The notes: generated by a model from the letters alone, not told the origin. A stretch of DNA of 64,000 nucleotides from Elephas maximus indicus (GCF_024166365.1 NC_064819.1:164242793-164306792), one strand, 5' to 3'; positions 25,101-35,560 are shown, counted from the first letter of the stretch. Program-made: numbers and translations.

Positions 25101-27176
25101 CTTTCCATCACATATGCATACTCGACATTTTACAATCTAATACTATCATAAAGGAAAACACAAAGTAGAGTAAGATATGATTTTTCACATCTCAGTAAAG
25201 ATTAAACGGGCATTCTCATACACTTTGGTGCAAACATAAACTGGCATAGCCCATTTGGACTTAAACTTGGCAATGTTTATCAAATACTTTACAGACGTCT
25301 AACTGTGACCTAGCAAACCCAGTTCTTGGAATTCTTCCTAAGAAAATAATTGGACAAGACTGCTAATTGTTTTAAAAAGCATAAAGCTATAAACATTCAA
25401 ATATCCAAAAGTGAAACTGTTAAATTACAGTACATTCTAAAACAAAAACCCACTGCCGTCGAGTCGATTCCGACTCATAGCAACCATACAGGACAGAGCA
25501 GAACTGCCCCACAGAGTTTCCAAGGAGCGCCTGGTGGATTCAAACTCCCAACCTCTTGGTTAGTAGCCATAGTACTTAACCACTATGCCACCAGGGTTTC
25601 CACAGTGCATTCTAGTGTGGCTAATTCCCTCCATGGAAAACTGCCTCCTTTGTCATGATACCTGAAGAACTGGATGGTGCCTGGCTATTATTACTGAACA
25701 TTTTGATCGAATTCTATAGAAGAATCCTGGTCAGAGGGGAAGAAATGCAGAACAGAATTGCAAATTCTCATGGACTTCAGACCTTCTGGAGCCACAGAGG
25801 CTGGATGAACAACCGAAACTATTGCCATGAAATAATCTTTAAACCTTCAACAAAAAACATTCCCTGAAATCTTCTTAAAACCACACAATACTTAAGCTTA
25901 TCTAGTAAAGAATGTCTGCCTTTAGTACTGTGCTCTTTTAAGAACTATCTATTTGGGATCAAATTGACACCACCAACTCTATAAGATTAGATAAGCTAAG
26001 GGGGTAGTGAGTTTATTATGTTAACTGGGGAGGACCAACTCAGAAAAGGAGGGTGAGAATGTACAACTCAAAGAATGTAATCGGCATCACTGAATTGTAC
26101 ATGTAGAAACTGTCGAACTGGTGTATGTTTTGCTATGTATATTCTCAGTAATAAAAAAATTAAACTAAAAAAATTACAGTACATTCTATAATAGAACGCT
26201 ACATGCTGTTGTTGCCATCCAATCAATTCTGACTCATAGCAACACTACAGGACAGAACAGAATGGCTCCATAGGGTTTCCAAGGAGTGGCTGGTGGATTC
26301 GAACTGCCAACCTTTTGGTTAGCAGCTGAGCTCTTAACCACTGTGCCACCAGGGCTCCAGAATACTACATAGCTATTAAGAAAAGATATAGCATCAGACT
26401 AACCAACATAGTAGGGCAGAGCAGGTTAAGGGGAGATACAGATGACACAAGATTGGCCATGAGTTAGTAACTCCTAATGCTAAGCGATAAGTGAGGCCTC
26501 CCTACACTCTTTTTTCTACTTTTGTATATGCTTGAAATATTCCATTATCAAAAATTTTAAAATGATACACTATACATTTGAGTATGATTTATATAGAATT
26601 GAATCCTGAGTCATGAGAAGATTCAAAATTAACAACAGAAAGTATGCTCTACTTACAAAGGCAGGAAAATGAAGCAACACATTTTAGATTTTCCTTTCTT
26701 TAGAAAAACAAGAACTAGGAAACGGAAAAACCTCATAAAGCCTTTTGCCCTGTGAAGAAGTCTTCCAAAGGGAAATCCATTCCCTACTGTGTGTCCTATG
26801 ACATGGCTATTTATGAGAAAAGATTAAATTCTGACCATAAAATGATCCAATAAATCCCAAAATCCCATTGCCATCGAGTCGATTCTCACCCATAGTGACC
26901 CTACAGGACAGAGCAGAACTGCCCCATAAGGTTTCCAAAGCTGTAAACCTTTACAGAAGCAGACTGCCACAACTTTCTCCCATATAAACCAACCCCAATT
27001 TCAGTTCCCCGAATCCTATTACCTATCCCTCCCCCATCTCCATATACCTCCCCTTCCCACCCCCACCAAACTTAATTTGTTTCCTTACTTGGATCCTGTT
27101 GGTGCTGGAATGACTGCATCCATTGTTGTTGGTTCAAGGGCCACTGCTGCCAAGGCTGTCCTCCTTGATCCCACAT
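10097..27176 (-). CDS. PNISR: PNISR, complete spliced coding span (11 exons)
   Basis: PNN-interacting serine/arginine-rich protein, a nuclear-speckle SR-like protein thought to act in pre-mRNA processing with pinin. Eleven exons join without a frame break to 2442 nt (813 residues; I recall human as about 805). Order: Trp/Gln-rich N-terminus starting [12 protein letters not shown]; Pro-rich segment (about residues 90-210); a charged helical segment rich in Lys/Glu (about 240-280, [16 protein letters not shown]); an acidic stretch (about 289-315); a conserved block [20 protein letters not shown] (about 336-355); an acidic Asp/Glu/Ser stretch (about 395-420); then a very long RS domain (about 465-813) with SRSRSRD and SSSSGSSSS runs. 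Exon junctions keep phase throughout. Near identity to remembered human PNISR makes the call firm. Confidence 0.97.
10375..11458 (-). CDS. PNISR: PNISR RS-domain exon
   Basis: Large exon of 1084 nt (residues about 443-803) encoding [16 protein letters not shown] and then nearly all of the RS domain: poly-Ser blocks, [17 protein letters not shown], alternating Lys/Glu/Arg ([14 protein letters not shown]) and a C-terminal KSKSRSR. Acceptor TTTCAG at 11464-11459 and donor GTAGTA after 10375. The frame stays open for about 120 nt into the upstream intron, which carries no recognisable extra coding. Such low-complexity RS repeats tolerate small in-frame length changes, which may explain a total slightly above the human length. 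Confidence 0.97.
12311..12514 (-). mobile_element. AfroSINE, long-middle subtype
   Basis: Diverged copy in the PNISR intron, same strand as the gene, about 250 bp from exon 12768-12938. Confidence 0.88.
12768..12938 (-). CDS. PNISR: PNISR coding exon 9
   Basis: 171 nt, phase 1 at both ends. Encodes [18 protein letters not shown] and on to [15 protein letters not shown]; acidic Ser/Asp stretch followed by a Glu/Gln/Lys-rich helix. Acceptor CACAG before 12938, donor GTATGT after 12768. Because both ends share phase, skipping would keep the frame. Confidence 0.96.
12939..14057 (-). other. PNISR intron, nothing recognised
   Basis: AT-rich intron sequence; no repeat or RNA gene seen. The same holds for the introns at 11459-12310 and 14112-14808. 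Confidence 0.5.
14058..14111 (-). CDS. PNISR: PNISR coding exon 8 (54 nt)
   Basis: Short exon encoding [19 protein letters not shown], phase 1 at both ends (54 nt, so skipping would keep the frame). Acceptor CAAAG is preceded by a poor pyrimidine tract; donor GTAAGT is strong. Confidence 0.95.
14809..14908 (-). CDS. PNISR: PNISR coding exon 7
   Basis: 100 nt encoding [20 protein letters not shown] and then [13 protein letters not shown], one of the most conserved parts of the protein. Acceptor TTAG before 14908, donor GTATAG after 14809. Confidence 0.96.
15183..15320 (-). CDS. PNISR: PNISR coding exon 6
   Basis: 138 nt, 46 whole codons: an acidic start [13 protein letters not shown], then [16 protein letters not shown] and [11 protein letters not shown]. 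Acceptor AATAG before 15320, donor GTAGAA after 15183. Confidence 0.95.
15321..16426 (-). other. PNISR intron, unique part
   Basis: AT-rich; no feature seen before the L1 pair that begins at 16437. Confidence 0.5.
16437..18206 (+). mobile_element. L1 with internal deletion
   Basis: Sense L1 antisense to PNISR. ORF2 pieces show the reverse-transcriptase region ([21 protein letters not shown]), then a jump near 17745 from mid-C-terminal ORF2 to the late block around [14 protein letters not shown]. Ends in a 3' UTR different from the neighbouring copy. ATTGCATATG flanks at 16427-16436 and 18207-18216. Many stops. Confidence 0.85.
18217..19451 (+). mobile_element. second L1 3' end at the same target
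   Basis: 5'-truncated L1 beginning in late ORF2, then the common afrotherian 3' UTR. It follows the right-hand repeat of the first L1 directly and is followed by ATTGCACGTG at 19452-19461, two mismatches from that repeat. Confidence 0.85.
19462..20057 (-). other. PNISR intron, unique
   Basis: Nothing recognised. Confidence 0.4.
20058..20248 (-). CDS. PNISR: PNISR coding exon 5
   Basis: 191 nt encoding [18 protein letters not shown], the Lys/Glu helix [16 protein letters not shown], and LPQRSKF. Acceptor ACAG before 20248, donor GTGAGT after 20058. The mixed-charge helix is a probable coiled coil. Confidence 0.96.
20511..20650 (-). repeat. MIR SINE remnant
   Basis: Antisense MIR core: AATCCTCACAAACGCCC followed by GAGGAAACTGAGGCTC and TTGCCCAAGGTTACATAGC. 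Confidence 0.85.
21079..21250 (-). CDS. PNISR: PNISR coding exon 4
   Basis: 172 nt encoding [20 protein letters not shown], a [10 protein letters not shown] run, [18 protein letters not shown] and VKQEPPQI. Acceptor TTTCAG before 21250, donor GTAGCT after 21079. VKQE fits the sumoylation pattern (hydrophobic-K-x-E); use is not shown. Confidence 0.96.
21251..22774 (-). other. PNISR intron, nothing recognised
   Basis: AT-rich intron with no clear repeat or gene. Confidence 0.4.
22775..22998 (-). CDS. PNISR: PNISR coding exon 3
   Basis: 224 nt encoding [20 protein letters not shown], then a stretch rich in Asn, Pro and Phe ending QFDYQ. Acceptor AATAG before 22998, donor GTGAAA after 22775. 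Confidence 0.96.
23365..23520 (-). repeat. MIR SINE remnant
   Basis: Antisense MIR: TTATCCTCACAACATCCC, a gapped middle, then TTGAGGCACACAGAAG and TTTGCCCAGGGTCACAG. Confidence 0.8.
23521..25421 (-). other. PNISR introns, nothing recognised
   Basis: Apart from exon 24354-24542 and a T run near 24845-24861, no feature is seen. Confidence 0.4.
24354..24542 (-). CDS. PNISR: PNISR coding exon 2
   Basis: 189 nt encoding [20 protein letters not shown] and on to NFNRMWQP; a Met/Gln-rich segment. Acceptor ATTAG before 24542, donor GTTTGT after 24354. Confidence 0.96.
25440..25601 (-). mobile_element. AfroSINE, young-looking
   Basis: Minus-strand copy with CpGs kept, flanked by ACAGTACATTCTA (25427-25439) and ACAGTGCATTCTA (25602-25614). 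Confidence 0.92.
25615..26170 (+). mobile_element. L1-like 3' end (18-bp TSD)
   Basis: Non-coding 3' sequence similar to the 3' UTR of the L1 at 18060-18200 (shares CTGAATTGTACATGTAGAAA). AAATTACAGTACATTCTA is repeated exactly at 25422-25439 and 26171-26188; the AfroSINE has since entered the left copy. Confidence 0.75.
26205..26358 (-). mobile_element. AfroSINE
   Basis: Minus-strand copy flanked by AGAACGCTACAT (26193-26204) and AGAATACTACAT (26359-26370). Confidence 0.9.
26862..26984 (-). mobile_element. AfroSINE, partial
   Basis: Minus-strand copy; the tRNA-like head is missing. Lies about 100 bp from the first coding exon of PNISR. Confidence 0.85.
27089..27176 (-). CDS. PNISR: PNISR first coding exon
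   Basis: Starts ATG at 27174-27176 with A at -3; encodes [12 protein letters not shown] and then Gln/Trp-rich sequence to QHQQDP, ending in a split Ser codon before GTAAGG. The exon probably begins at 27203 after CTAG, giving 27 nt of 5' UTR in this exon. Confidence 0.96.
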
Positions 27177-27203
27177 CCTGACTCTTCAAATATATTCTAT
27201 TTT

Positions 27204-28879
27204 CTAGCTTCAACAAATTAAACGGTTTAAAAATTAGAGGGAGAGTTCTTTAATTTTAAAAAACTCACATATGAGAAATTATTATATGTTACATGTATGT
27301 GATCAGAGCTCTAAAATTCTGGTCAACAGGATGCCAGAGGCAATTGGAATTATTAGGTTGGCCAGAAAGAGTAGAAAATGTCTTGTTAATCCTGTTCTCA
27401 GTCCGGTTGCAAGCATGGCTCTAATCAACTTAGCTCAAAAAGGATTTTCAAAAAATCCAATTTTTCGTGATATAAAGTTTGTGAAATCTAATTAAATTAA
27501 CATGAAGATTATAAAAATTAGTTATTTAATCATCCCTAACCAAGACTCTTTAAGAAGGTTAACGAAATAGCTCTAGTTGATAAAAGCTCTTCCATATAAA
27601 GAACTGTAACTAATGAATACAAAAGGTATAATACAATTAGAAAACTGCCTAATAATTATTGACAAATGACTCAGATGACCTTAGAAGAAAAACTGTTGGG
27701 AAACTGGAAATTCTAAGGTTGCCAAAATATCACCCCCACAGATTATTCACATATCTCCTCATGAAATACAATATTATGTACCCAGTATCACTATAAATAT
27801 TCTTATTAAAAATTTTTAACTGAATCCAATTGAACTTTTGCGTCTCACTTCCAGTAAAAAGGAATTACAGGGGATTGAGGAACAAGGTAAACAACAGCTA
27901 AGAGAAACAATCAGACAAATCCAGAAAGTAAGATATTCTACAACACTAGGTTTATTAACAGGTAAACAGATGAGAGTACTTTGTTAATAACTATTAAAAT
28001 CTAGGTGATGGTATGGAGGGAAAGGAAGGGGAGTTTCAGTACATTAGTCTACTTTTCTGTAAACTAGTTTGGAAATTTTCACAATACAAATTTTAAGATT
28101 CCTACAAGTCTAATATCAATGCACTTTATCCAACACTGGTATACCATCTTGTTCAAGAATCGATACACACAAGTAAGCAGGCATGTTTCTTGCTCATTTT
28201 TGTAACCCCAGGCTTAGCACATAGCAGGTATTCAAGAAATGTTTACTAAATGAATCCTTCTCTATACTGACCCTTTCCTGTATTCTAAAAACAAAAGCAA
28301 GCCTTATTATTGCACAAACACAAAACATAGGAAAAACACATAACAAACAAGAAGGTATGAGGCATCATCTCAAACAGGACAAACGCCCAATTCAATTCAG
28401 GCTCTTAAAATTTTGTAACTCCAGTCTTTGTGGCATTGTCAGAATGTTATATAGTTCTATCAATGACAGATCCAGATTTCACAGTTTCACAACACTGTGT
28501 ATTAGAGGAGATATATTATTTTGTTTTGATTAACTTATAAGTCAAAAGTACTTGTCTAGTTACACTATCTATTATGATAGCATTATTAAAACATGGCAAA
28601 GATAGGCACCAAATAGGACCACACTTGAGGCCAACAACTGAACTGATTATCAGTTTCAAGCTAAAGGTGATTATTTTCCTAACTTCTCTTCAGATTTTTC
28701 TTCTCCCTTTTCCTTCTCCTCTTTTCCAACTATACCTTTAAAGCCCTTTAAAGCTAAATGAGTCATCGGCACCCCTGAAAATAACTTCATTTACAACTTT
28801 AATTAAAAGCTAAAAAAAATAAAGAGGAAACACCCAGAAGAAACATAAAGTGCTATTTTTACTGACCTCAAAGGTTCAC
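27204..28879 (-). other. PNISR 5' intron, mostly unique
   Basis: No feature except a MIR-like tail near 28205-28260 (TTAGCACATAGCAGGTATTC). Confidence 0.4.
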
Positions 28880-28944
28880 CTTGTTTAAAACTTAAGTTGA
28901 TTCAGAATACAGCTTGGAAGCATAGCAGCAAGATTATTTATGTC
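28880..28944 (-). other. PNISR: probable PNISR non-coding 5' UTR exon
   Basis: A 65-nt segment with a strong acceptor (T run, then CCCCCCTCAG) and a good donor (AAG|GTGAAC), on the gene's strand between promoter and first coding exon. Recognised only from splice signals. It contains a complete small ORF at 28885-28923 (MLPSCILNQLKF, then TAA), which would precede the main start if the exon is used. Confidence 0.6.
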
Positions 28945-29317
28945 CTGAGGGGGGAAAAAAGAGAAAGTTTTCTCCTAGATTATGAAATATGTCCTCAAAT
29001 TAATAAAAATAAATTCTAAAGATGCAATGGGGAAGTACGATCATCTCCAAATTAAGGTAGAATTTTTCCTTCTATTAACTTTACAAAGGGAAATCATTTC
29101 ACCATTATAAAGTTAGAGATACATCAGAAATGAGAACGCAAAGCTTTTTAACATCTACGTTTCTTCCAAGTTATCTTTTTTATTTACTTGAACAATTTGT
29201 TCACAATACAAAAGAATGTCAAACTTTTAGGAATTGGATACGATAAGAAAAACAACAAATAAATACACTTCAAAAGAAGATTATCATCTACCTGGTATTA
29301 GCTTAAGCGGTACATAA

Positions 29318-29512
29318 ACCAAACCAAAACCAAATCTGTTGTATCAAGTCGATTCGGACTCATAGCGACCCTACAGGAAAGGGAAGAACTGCCCCATAAG
29401 GTTTCCAAGGCTGTAATCTTTACAGAAGCAGAATGCCACATCTTTCTCCTGCAGAGCAGCTGGTGGGTTCGAGCTGCCAATCTTTCAGTTAGCAGCTGAG
29501 CACTTAAAAACT
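29318..29512 (-). mobile_element. AfroSINE, long-middle subtype
   Basis: Near-complete minus-strand copy in PNISR intron 1. Confidence 0.9.
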
Positions 29513-29974
29513 GCAGGCACTAAATAAACACCAAATGAGTAAGTGAATGGTCTCTAGTTCCTCCTTTTTCTGTTTACTTTTAAAAGTTTATGACAAGGAA
29601 GTTGTTGGCCTGCATTTATGAGAACCAAAAAGCCCATATAAGCACAGCTTGTCATGTTTTCCAAAGTTTTTAGGGTGTATTAGATGAGTTCAATGCATAG
29701 ATTTTTCTCATGTAGGTTGTAAATTTATATAATGTAAGCTTTATACAGTGCCTGCTAGAGTTGCAAACAGATGTGCACTTGGTAAAAACCATTTTAATGA
29801 TAACAAGTGATGTGTACTGACTCCCTACTATTATTTACAGTACATACAGTTGTTTCCAGAAATCGGAAAACAAAGTTTTCTTCTTAACTCATGTTTATTT
29901 GTTGTCAAAAACACCTTTTTCAGTTCTCCTTTTAAATATACTGGTCATCAGCTTGTGCTTCAGAGCACAAGCTC

Positions 29975-30155
29975 TGGTTCAGTATTCCTAACTGTAAGAC
30001 CTATCAACTGGGTGAGCCTAGGCAAGTTAACTACTCTCTTTAATGTTTGGTTTTCTTATCTGTAAAATGGGAGATTTTTTAAGAGGCTACCTCATAGGGT
30101 TGCTTTCAGGATTAAATGAGAAACAACTTGAAAAGATTCAGCACAGGAAGCTTCA
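29975..30155 (+). repeat. MIR SINE remnant
   Basis: Sense MIR: TGAGCCTAGGCAAGTTAACT, TTCTTATCTGTAAAATGGGA and CTCATAGGGTTGCTTTCAGG. Confidence 0.85.
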
Positions 30156-30179
30156 ATAAGCAATGGTTAAAATCACTGT

Positions 30180-30389
30180 CGGGAACACCTGGTGGCAGAA
30201 AAAGTTAAACACCCAACTACTAGCTGAAAGATTGACAGTTCGAACCTACCCAGAAGCCCCTTGGAAGACAGGCCTGGTGATCTGCTTCTGAAAGGTCACA
30301 GCCTTAAAAACCCTACAGAGCAGGTCTACTCTGATCACGTGGGGTCACCATGAGTCAGAACAGATTTGACAGAAACTAACAACAACGAT
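30180..30389 (+). mobile_element. AfroSINE, older subtype
   Basis: Sense copy with the segment GGCCTGGTGATCTGCTTC and the ACTAACAACAACG end, markers of another AfroSINE subfamily. Confidence 0.88.
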
Positions 30390-31183
30390 ATCACCATTCG
30401 GACTTTCTCAGTATTACTTTTGGCAGTACTCCTTAAATTTATAACTACTGGGGGGGGACGGCTGATCAAGCCAATCCATTTCTGCTCAACCCTCCATTTC
30501 TTCTCTAGAAGCAATCTAAGACTTACCAGATTTCATTTTGTTTTTGGAAGAATTCTTCTAAGTTAGTCTTTCTGTTCCCACTCCTCACATCATAGGTTGA
30601 AATTTTTATTTAGAAACTTCAAAGTTTTCCTATATACAAAGCAGTTTTGAGTACTTTCAAGAGTTTGATTTGTATTACTTATAGCCATTTTTCTGTATGT
30701 TTAAACCAACCACTTCTAACTTTTACTTATTGAGAAAGTGTTTATGGAAGCTACTATTCAAGTACACTAAGTGTGCTTAGCCTGAAAAAAATGTATAAAA
30801 GACATGGAATTGTGCAGCAAAGAAGCTGATAATAAAGTGAAGAAAGTAAGACATTTGGAACTATTTAATAAAGTGCTTTATTTAAAACTGGAGTTGAGAA
30901 ACTTGATTTAGCTACAGAGGATGAGTGTTAGATGACAGTGAAGGTAGAACTTTGAATGGTTAGTCTTTTTGGAAGACAATTTAACATTACAGTATCTTAT
31001 GCAAATTTTAAATGCGCACCTGTCTAACCCAGCAATTCCACTTCAGGGATTTAAATCATGGATGGCTATACTTACACTGTAATTCAAAACACTTAAGCAT
31101 TTTTTCTACAGCAGCCATTTAGTGACATTTAATTGAAGTGAAATGGGTTAAATAAACTACTGAACCATACAGTGGACCAGCTG

Positions 31184-31335
31184 TTATTGTTGTTAGTTGC
31201 AGCTGAGACAATTTTAATACATGATGACCCCTTGTGTGTGGAGAACTGTGTTCTGAGGCGCCTCTGGGTGGGTCCAAACCACCAACCTTTCAGCTAGTAG
31301 CTGAGTGCTTAACCAGTTGCACTACCCACGGACCA
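31184..31335 (-). mobile_element. AfroSINE, diverged
   Basis: Minus-strand older subtype with GAGGCGCCTCTGGGTGGGTC and a degraded head. Confidence 0.75.
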
Positions 31336-32027
31336 TTACTCGGCCATTAAAAGAATAAAGTAGACATTTCCGTGCTGAGGTGTATTATCTACATTGTATT
31401 ACTAAGTGAAAAAAAATTACATGAAATAATGATACCATTTAAGGCTTTTTAAGAATGCAATAATGTATAGAAAACTCCTAAATGAAAAAAAAAAACCCTT
31501 AAAATTGGTAAGTAAATTCTGGGGAGCAGAAACAGATAGAACTCAGGGAATTTTGATGTTTTATGTTTTTCTGTGCTCTGAATTATTCTATCGTGTGTAT
31601 TTCTAGAAAAAAAATACAGGTTCTAGCCCAAAAAAGAGACCTTTGATCATGAGAACTCAATAGTTAGGCTAAGTTTTAGGGAATGGGACAGATATCAGGA
31701 AAAAACTGGATAGAAAACTTGAATTACTCAAATATTTAATATAAGCTTTTGTTTTTTTTTTGTATACGTTTTGGCATCTAGCAAAATGCTTGATAAAGCG
31801 TTTCAAAAATTATTTTTTTAATTAAAGAACAAAAGTACAAGCAATTGGATGGCAAGGATTTAGAAGCCCTACTCTTCCCTCCTTCACCTTCACCATAAAA
31901 TCTTCTTTCCTGCTCAAGCAAATGCAAAATCTGGAAAATAAAAAGAATATAAAGGCACACCAGGCAGTAAACAAACAATATGTACATTTTAATTTCATTA
32001 TGGTTTAGCAAAAAAACATGGCCTGTA

Positions 32028-32190
32028 GGAAATCCTGGTGGTGTAGTGGTTAAGAGCTACAGCTGCTAACCAAAAGGTCAGCAGTCTGAATCCACCAGGC
32101 ACTCCTCGGAAACTCTATGAGGCAGTTCTACTCTGTCCTATAGGGTCGCTATGAGTTGGAATTGACTCGACAGCAACGGGTTTTTTTGGT
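32028..32190 (+). mobile_element. AfroSINE
   Basis: Near-consensus sense copy (antisense to PNISR) with recognisable tRNA A- and B-box regions. Confidence 0.92.
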
Positions 32191-33419
32191 ACCATTAAAA
32201 CCTGCATTTACACCTTGGTTTAACCAATGATTTGGAAAATGTTGATAACCATCAAAGATGGGTAATGAGTTCCCTAGGGTTTTCTACATTAATCTACTTT
32301 TGCATTGCTTGAAAATATCCATGATAATAAGCTAAAAAAGATGTATACAGTACTTGTATGTACAAGTATGTACAGGGACTGTACTGAATTTTCATGTGTT
32401 TTTGTCTTGGCTAAAACAAGAATCTTCTGGAGGCAGTGGAAGCACCTTAAAATTTTTTTAATTCACCATAACGCTTTATACATATTAACTAGTTAAATAT
32501 TTTATTCACTCACTGAAATGTGAGCAAGTAAATACATTAATATCCAACCACTAATTCAACCATTCTAATTGCTGCTGTAATTTTATGACATCAAAAATCA
32601 ATTCCAATTCACTGGATTTTCCTTTAGCCTTAATCCTAAAGATCCTGAGGCTCAACTTCTCAAGCTTTGAGAATCTGATTATGATGAGCCAGGCTGCAAA
32701 CTCTCCTAAGAGTACCTCTCTTTATAGCAAATTAACTATCTCCTTGAAGAACAACTGAGATTTGGAAAGAACAGAAAGATCAATAACCAAGGTTTGCATC
32801 AGATCATTAAAGCCATCATGCTGAGGGAATAGCAAACTTAATGACTATCACCAGAAAAAACCATCATTTATTTTATCCTTTTCTGACATGACCCTATGTT
32901 AGAACATTCATTGCCTTGAGGTTCCCAAAACTACTTGTTTAATTGGCAATCATTAATGTTTGCAAAAGTCATCTGATAGCCTGAGTGACAGAGATGGATG
33001 GGAATTAAAACGTGGCATTTGTTTTAAAGCTTTTAAACATCAATTGCAAAAGCAAAGAGATAACAGAAACATACCTATCCTTTGAAGCACATGGTGAGCT
33101 GTTTCTCACATTAAACATAAAGCTCTGAGACCACAAAACACAACAACCCCTCTTCATCCCTGCCATTTCAGTCATATACACCAGTTGACTGACCCCAAAG
33201 TCAAAAAATTAATTTGTCCTAGTCAGGTTACTTGAAAATGGCACCAGTAAAGGTTAATCTTACAATCATTTGGAATACGGTAAAAAATTTTTTTGCTACT
33301 TGATGTGATGTGCATCTTACCATACTGAAATATTTTGCAGCTTGCAGCTCAAGAGAGATGCTCAAAAAATATTGGAAAATTGGACAGTTTGGGGGTAGAT
33401 ACAGGAAAAAAAAAAAAAA
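32191..33419 (-). other. PNISR intron 1, unique part
   Basis: Nothing recognised apart from a run of A near 33404-33422 at the edge of the L1M below. Confidence 0.4.
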
Positions 33420-34515
33420 AAAGGAATAATTAAAAAACAAATGTAGAGAGGGGATCTAAAAGAAACAATATCCCAGTAAGCAACAAGCACACCTAGCACC
33501 CAGAACTTGGTTTCTAATACCATTCTCCAATAAAAGGAACCAGTGCTCCTTGGAGAAATGGTTAATTCTAGGACCTGGGCAGGAAACATAAAAGATGAGC
33601 CTGGAGAATCTTGTAGTGCCAGAAAGCAAGGAAGCACAGCCCCCCCAAAATTGATGGGGCATGTAAAAGGGGCACAGGCACCAACTTAAAGAACTCCCAA
33701 TAGCAACAAAATAAAATAGTATTGGTTTATAACCCAAGGTATGAATTAAATATCATATTAATAAGTCCATAATATAAATTAATTAATTAATTAATGAGAG
33801 GAAAGAGACAAATCTCTCATGCAGAAGAATTCCAAATAAATTATATACTCTACCCCCAACTTTTACCCCCAACTGGGGGGAATATAAATCCATATTCCTT
33901 AGGCGTGGGCTGTGATTAGTGACTTGTCCCGAAGAGAACCAAATAATTTTACAGTGGAGAAACTGACAAACATTACTTCAGACAGGTGATCAAGGTCAAT
34001 AACAAGAGTGATCAATCTTGTTGATAGTGTGTATCTCTGATGTGATGAAAACAGCATTTTACCTCTGTAATTCTCATCTCGAAATCTCAAAATTCCAGTT
34101 TAATCACGAGAAAAGCATAAGATACATTCCAGTAAGGGGGGAACCCACAATATAAACCTAGTATTCCTCTAAACAGTCATGGTCATCAAAAACAAGGAAA
34201 ATCTGTGAAACTCACAGCCAAGAGGAGCCTACTGGTACATGACAACTAAACATTATGTGGTATCCTGGATAGGATTCTGGAACAGAGTAAGGACATTAGG
34301 CAAAAACTAAGAAAATCTAATGAACTATGGACTTTAGTTAATAATAATGTATGGATATTGGTTCATTAATTGAAAACAGATGTGCCATATTTACCATATT
34401 AATGTAAAATTTTAATAACAGGTGACGCTGTGTGCCAGACTATATGGAACTCTCTGGACTACATACTCGATTTTATTGTAAATCTAAAACTATCCTAAAA
34501 AATGGAGTAATTTTT
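33420..34515 (+). mobile_element. old L1M-type 3' UTR
   Basis: About 1.1 kb matching the remembered 3' UTR of mammalian-wide L1MA/L1MB elements (AAGGACATTAGGCAAAAACT, GGTCATCAAAAACAAGGAAA, TAATAATGTATGGATATTGG). Contains an (AATT)n run at about 33779-33796. Confidence 0.8.
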
Positions 34516-34889
34516 TTTTAAATGTAGCGTCTCTCAAGATCTTAAAAGAACTGAATTACTGTTACTTTCCCTATAGCCCCTTGTTTTTGCCTTGCTGCAC
34601 TCACAATGACAAATTCCAAGTTTATTTCATTTTACTTGGGTGTGGGAGATTAAAAAGGGATTAAAATCCTAAACTAGAATGTTAAATTAACAAGCTCTTC
34701 TATGAATTACCAATTTACGATAAAAAAAATCTATTGAGTGCCCATGATGGGCAAATGTCAATAACAGCTACCACAGCATATTACAACTAAAACAACTGAT
34801 ACTACCTCTTTCGCTCATAAAACTTAACGCCTAATGTCCACCACCGGATAAGAACACAAGTAAAACAAACTAAGGAACCTAATTATAGT

Positions 34890-35560
34890 CATCACCGCGT
34901 AGTTTCCCTTCGCCGCGCCTGCGTAGTCGGCGCCTCACAGGGCATAAGCTCCAGGTCGGGGGCCCCCGCCTCCTCCACCCCGACTTGCGTCCCCTCCCCA
35001 TAAGAGGGTGCTCACTACGCACGCGCAGTGCTTAACGGCCGGTCAGGAGCCTAACAATTAGTCCCTTCTTATCCCAGAGAAAACTCTCGTAGTTAGAGGA
35101 AGGCGTTGTGCGCACTCTTTTTAACAGGTACATTTCCTTCACATCGAGAGCTCGGCTCTGATCCACCAAACCAGGCGGCCGCCGCCGCTTTAAGGGGGTG
35201 AGGTTCCACCGGCCGCGCCAAGCAGCGCACGCATCCTACGTTAGTTATGGTACCTTCGCCACTGAAACCAAAGAGGGTCGTAATGGCCTGGCAAATCCCT
35301 ACGCGTAGTTGTTCTCCATCACTTACCCACTCCGGTTGCGGAACACCGTTGTTGCCACCGTTCCTGCAATACCTTCTCCAATCCTTTCGATGCTTCTACT
35401 TCTTCACGAACAAGACAAGATGGCGCCCGATTGGTCTCACCCGGAAGTGGATAATAATAACATCCGCTTGTCACCTGAAGCCATACTGTCCCTCAGCCGG
35501 GTTCCAAACACGTGACTCTGCAAGGTTGACACGTTTCGACGCCATTTTTGTTAAGGGCAT
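34890..35560 (-). promoter_or_regulatory. PNISR: PNISR CpG-island promoter
   Basis: GC- and CpG-rich block between PNISR and USP45. Seen on the plus strand: AAGATGGCG (YY1-type) at 35417-35425, ATTGG (inverted CCAAT, NF-Y-type) at 35430-35434, and CCGGAAGTG (ETS/GABP-type) at 35441-35449, within 33 bp. Further CpG-dense sequence with NRF1-like GCGCCTGCGT lies near 34915. No TATA box. Moderately GC-rich sequence continues to about 36180 and could support a divergent transcript, which I cannot confirm. Confidence 0.75.
35327..35430 (-). other. PNISR: probable PNISR first exon (non-coding)
   Basis: Minus-strand sequence in the CpG island that ends in a strong donor, GTGG|GTAAGT, at 35327/35326 and holds no ATG. 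The upstream limit is placed near the YY1-like motif at 35417-35425, a frequent start-site position in TATA-less promoters; this limit is an estimate. Confidence 0.55.

Noticed and set aside
27340-27420. Mariner-type transposon end (TTAGGTTGGCCAGAAAG)
   Set aside because: Only about 17 bp resemble a mariner end; no second inverted end was found.
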